Assembly: GCA_934149245.1 (NCBI GenBank)
Contig: CAKPER010000002.1
Span: forward strand, 1-64,000
From: an uncultured Bacilli bacterium
Lineage (GTDB): Bacteria > Bacillota_I > Bacilli_A > RF39 > UBA660
Direction of reading: 5' to 3'
DNA length: 64,000 bases
The notes beneath the pieces are model-generated. The model worked only from the letters and a program-made list of their open reading frames with translations, did no database searches and was not told the origin of the DNA. A program made the translations under genes and the position numbers. This document shows positions 63,381-64,000 of this stretch, in pieces. Every line of letters starts with the position of its first letter. Position 1 is the stretch's first letter.

Positions 63381-64000
63381 ATGAAAAGTGGATTTGTAAG
63401 TATAGTTGGTCGTCCAAATGTTGGCAAGAGTACATTATTAAATTCTATCATAAATAAAAAAATAGCTATTACTTCTAATACAGCGCAAACTACAAGAAAT
63501 ATAATTCAAGGAATATATAATGATGATAATTCTCAAATTGTTTTTGTTGATACTCCTGGAATTCATAAACCTCATAACAAATTAGGAAAAATTTTAAACG
63601 AACAAGCTTATTATTCAATGGATGGTGTTGATCTTGTTTTATTCTTGATTGATGTAACACAAGATTTTGGTAAAGGAGATGAATTTGTTTTAAACAAACT
63701 AAAAGAATCTAATATTCCTGTATTATTAGTTATAAACAAAATAGATAAAGTAAAATATGACACAATATTACCAAAAATTAAACAACTAAATGATGTATTT
63801 GATTTTAAAGAAATTATACCTATTTCAGCAATAAAAAAAACAAATATTGATGATTTAATACAAACAATAAAGAACTATTTAACAGATGATATAAAATATT
63901 ATGATGAAGATACTATTACAAATCATGGAGAGAAATTTAGTATTTCGGAAATAATTCGTGAAAAAGTATTGAACTTGACTCATGAGGAAGTGCCACATTC
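63381..64000 (+). CDS. era: GTPase Era (5' part, cut by window end)
   Basis: 206 codons visible from ATG 63381 (AAGGTG upstream). G1 GRPNVGKST, G2 around TTRNIIQG, G3 DTPGIHKPHNKLG, G4 NKID and G5 SA (PISAIKKTN) are present, and the KH-domain region starts at REKVLNLTHEE. Era binds 16S rRNA during 30S assembly. The C-terminus lies beyond the window. Confidence 0.96.
   Translation, partial: MKSGFVSIVGRPNVGKSTLLNSIINKKIAITSNTAQTTRNIIQGIYNDDNSQIVFVDTPGIHKPHNKLGKILNEQAYYSMDGVDLVLFLIDVTQDFGKGDEFVLNKLKESNIPVLLVINKIDKVKYDTILPKIKQLNDVFDFKEIIPISAIKKTNIDDLIQTIKNYLTDDIKYYDEDTITNHGEKFSISEIIREKVLNLTHEEVPH

Noticed and set aside
1..64000. Alternative genetic code (TGA as Trp, as in Mycoplasma)
   Set aside because: TGA ends normal genes (for example at 32485-32487 and 51837-51839) and Trp is encoded by TGG throughout.

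Overview
The window is a very AT-rich, densely packed bacterial chromosome segment using the standard code (TGA is used as a stop). Gene content points to an anaerobic low-GC Bacilli/Erysipelotrichia-like Firmicute, perhaps one of the small-genome gut lineages; that placement is inference. Supporting signs are the canonical ybeY-dgkA-cdd-era cluster, a T-box in front of leuS, anaerobic ribonucleotide reductase (nrdD/nrdG), LCP wall assembly, peptide deformylase, SEDS proteins, and sporulation-type genes (spoIIP-like, dacF/dacB-spmA-spmB, YjcZ-like).

Layout. 1-2.8 kb: a partial unknown gene, repeats, a decayed large serine recombinase (in-frame TAA plus a broken start) and a small orphan gene, beside tRNA-Gly. 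3-14.5 kb: ffh, pyk, a kinase-like protein, then a run of envelope genes (GH25 muramidase, C39-like peptidase, SpoIIP-like hydrolase, LCP ligase), def and a YjcZ-like peptide. 14.5-24.4 kb: tRNA-Thr, a GT-C-like membrane protein, an ABC-F ATPase, a GNAT, a cysteine desulfurase/thioredoxin/thioredoxin-CcdA operon and two lineage-type unknowns. 24.4-28.5 kb: an FtsW/SpoVE gene cut in two by a 2.9-kb element. 28.6-37 kb: unknown repeat protein operon, amidoligase plus class I amidotransferase, lipase, DacF-SpmA-SpmB. 37-44.3 kb: nrdD, a 57-aa separate NrdD-tail-like gene, nrdG, an intact RodA/FtsW, dtd, an AI-2E family permease and a GT4 glycosyltransferase. 44.3-45.6 kb: an intact ISAs1-family insertion with 9-bp target duplication. 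45.6-51.8 kb: a GH31 homologue that has lost its catalytic aspartates, T-box, small membrane protein, leuS. 52-55 kb: a compact two-peptide bacteriocin locus. 55-64 kb: addA, a divergent superoxide dismutase, an ABC-2 exporter, VanZ-like, ybeY, dgkA, cdd and partial era.

The most striking feature is the element inside the ftsW/spoVE-type gene. It carries a large serine recombinase preceded by two overlapping micro-ORFs, plus a RelB/RelE-type toxin-antitoxin pair. Its junctions share a GG core. Removing it would rejoin the host gene in frame across a perfect inverted repeat (GTAACA-GG-TGTTAC), and the joined element ends form a near-symmetric ACTTAG-GG-GTAAGT. This is the arrangement expected for site-specific, potentially reversible integrase insertion. 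It recalls the 'skin'-type elements that interrupt sporulation genes, although no such element is known to me in a SEDS gene.
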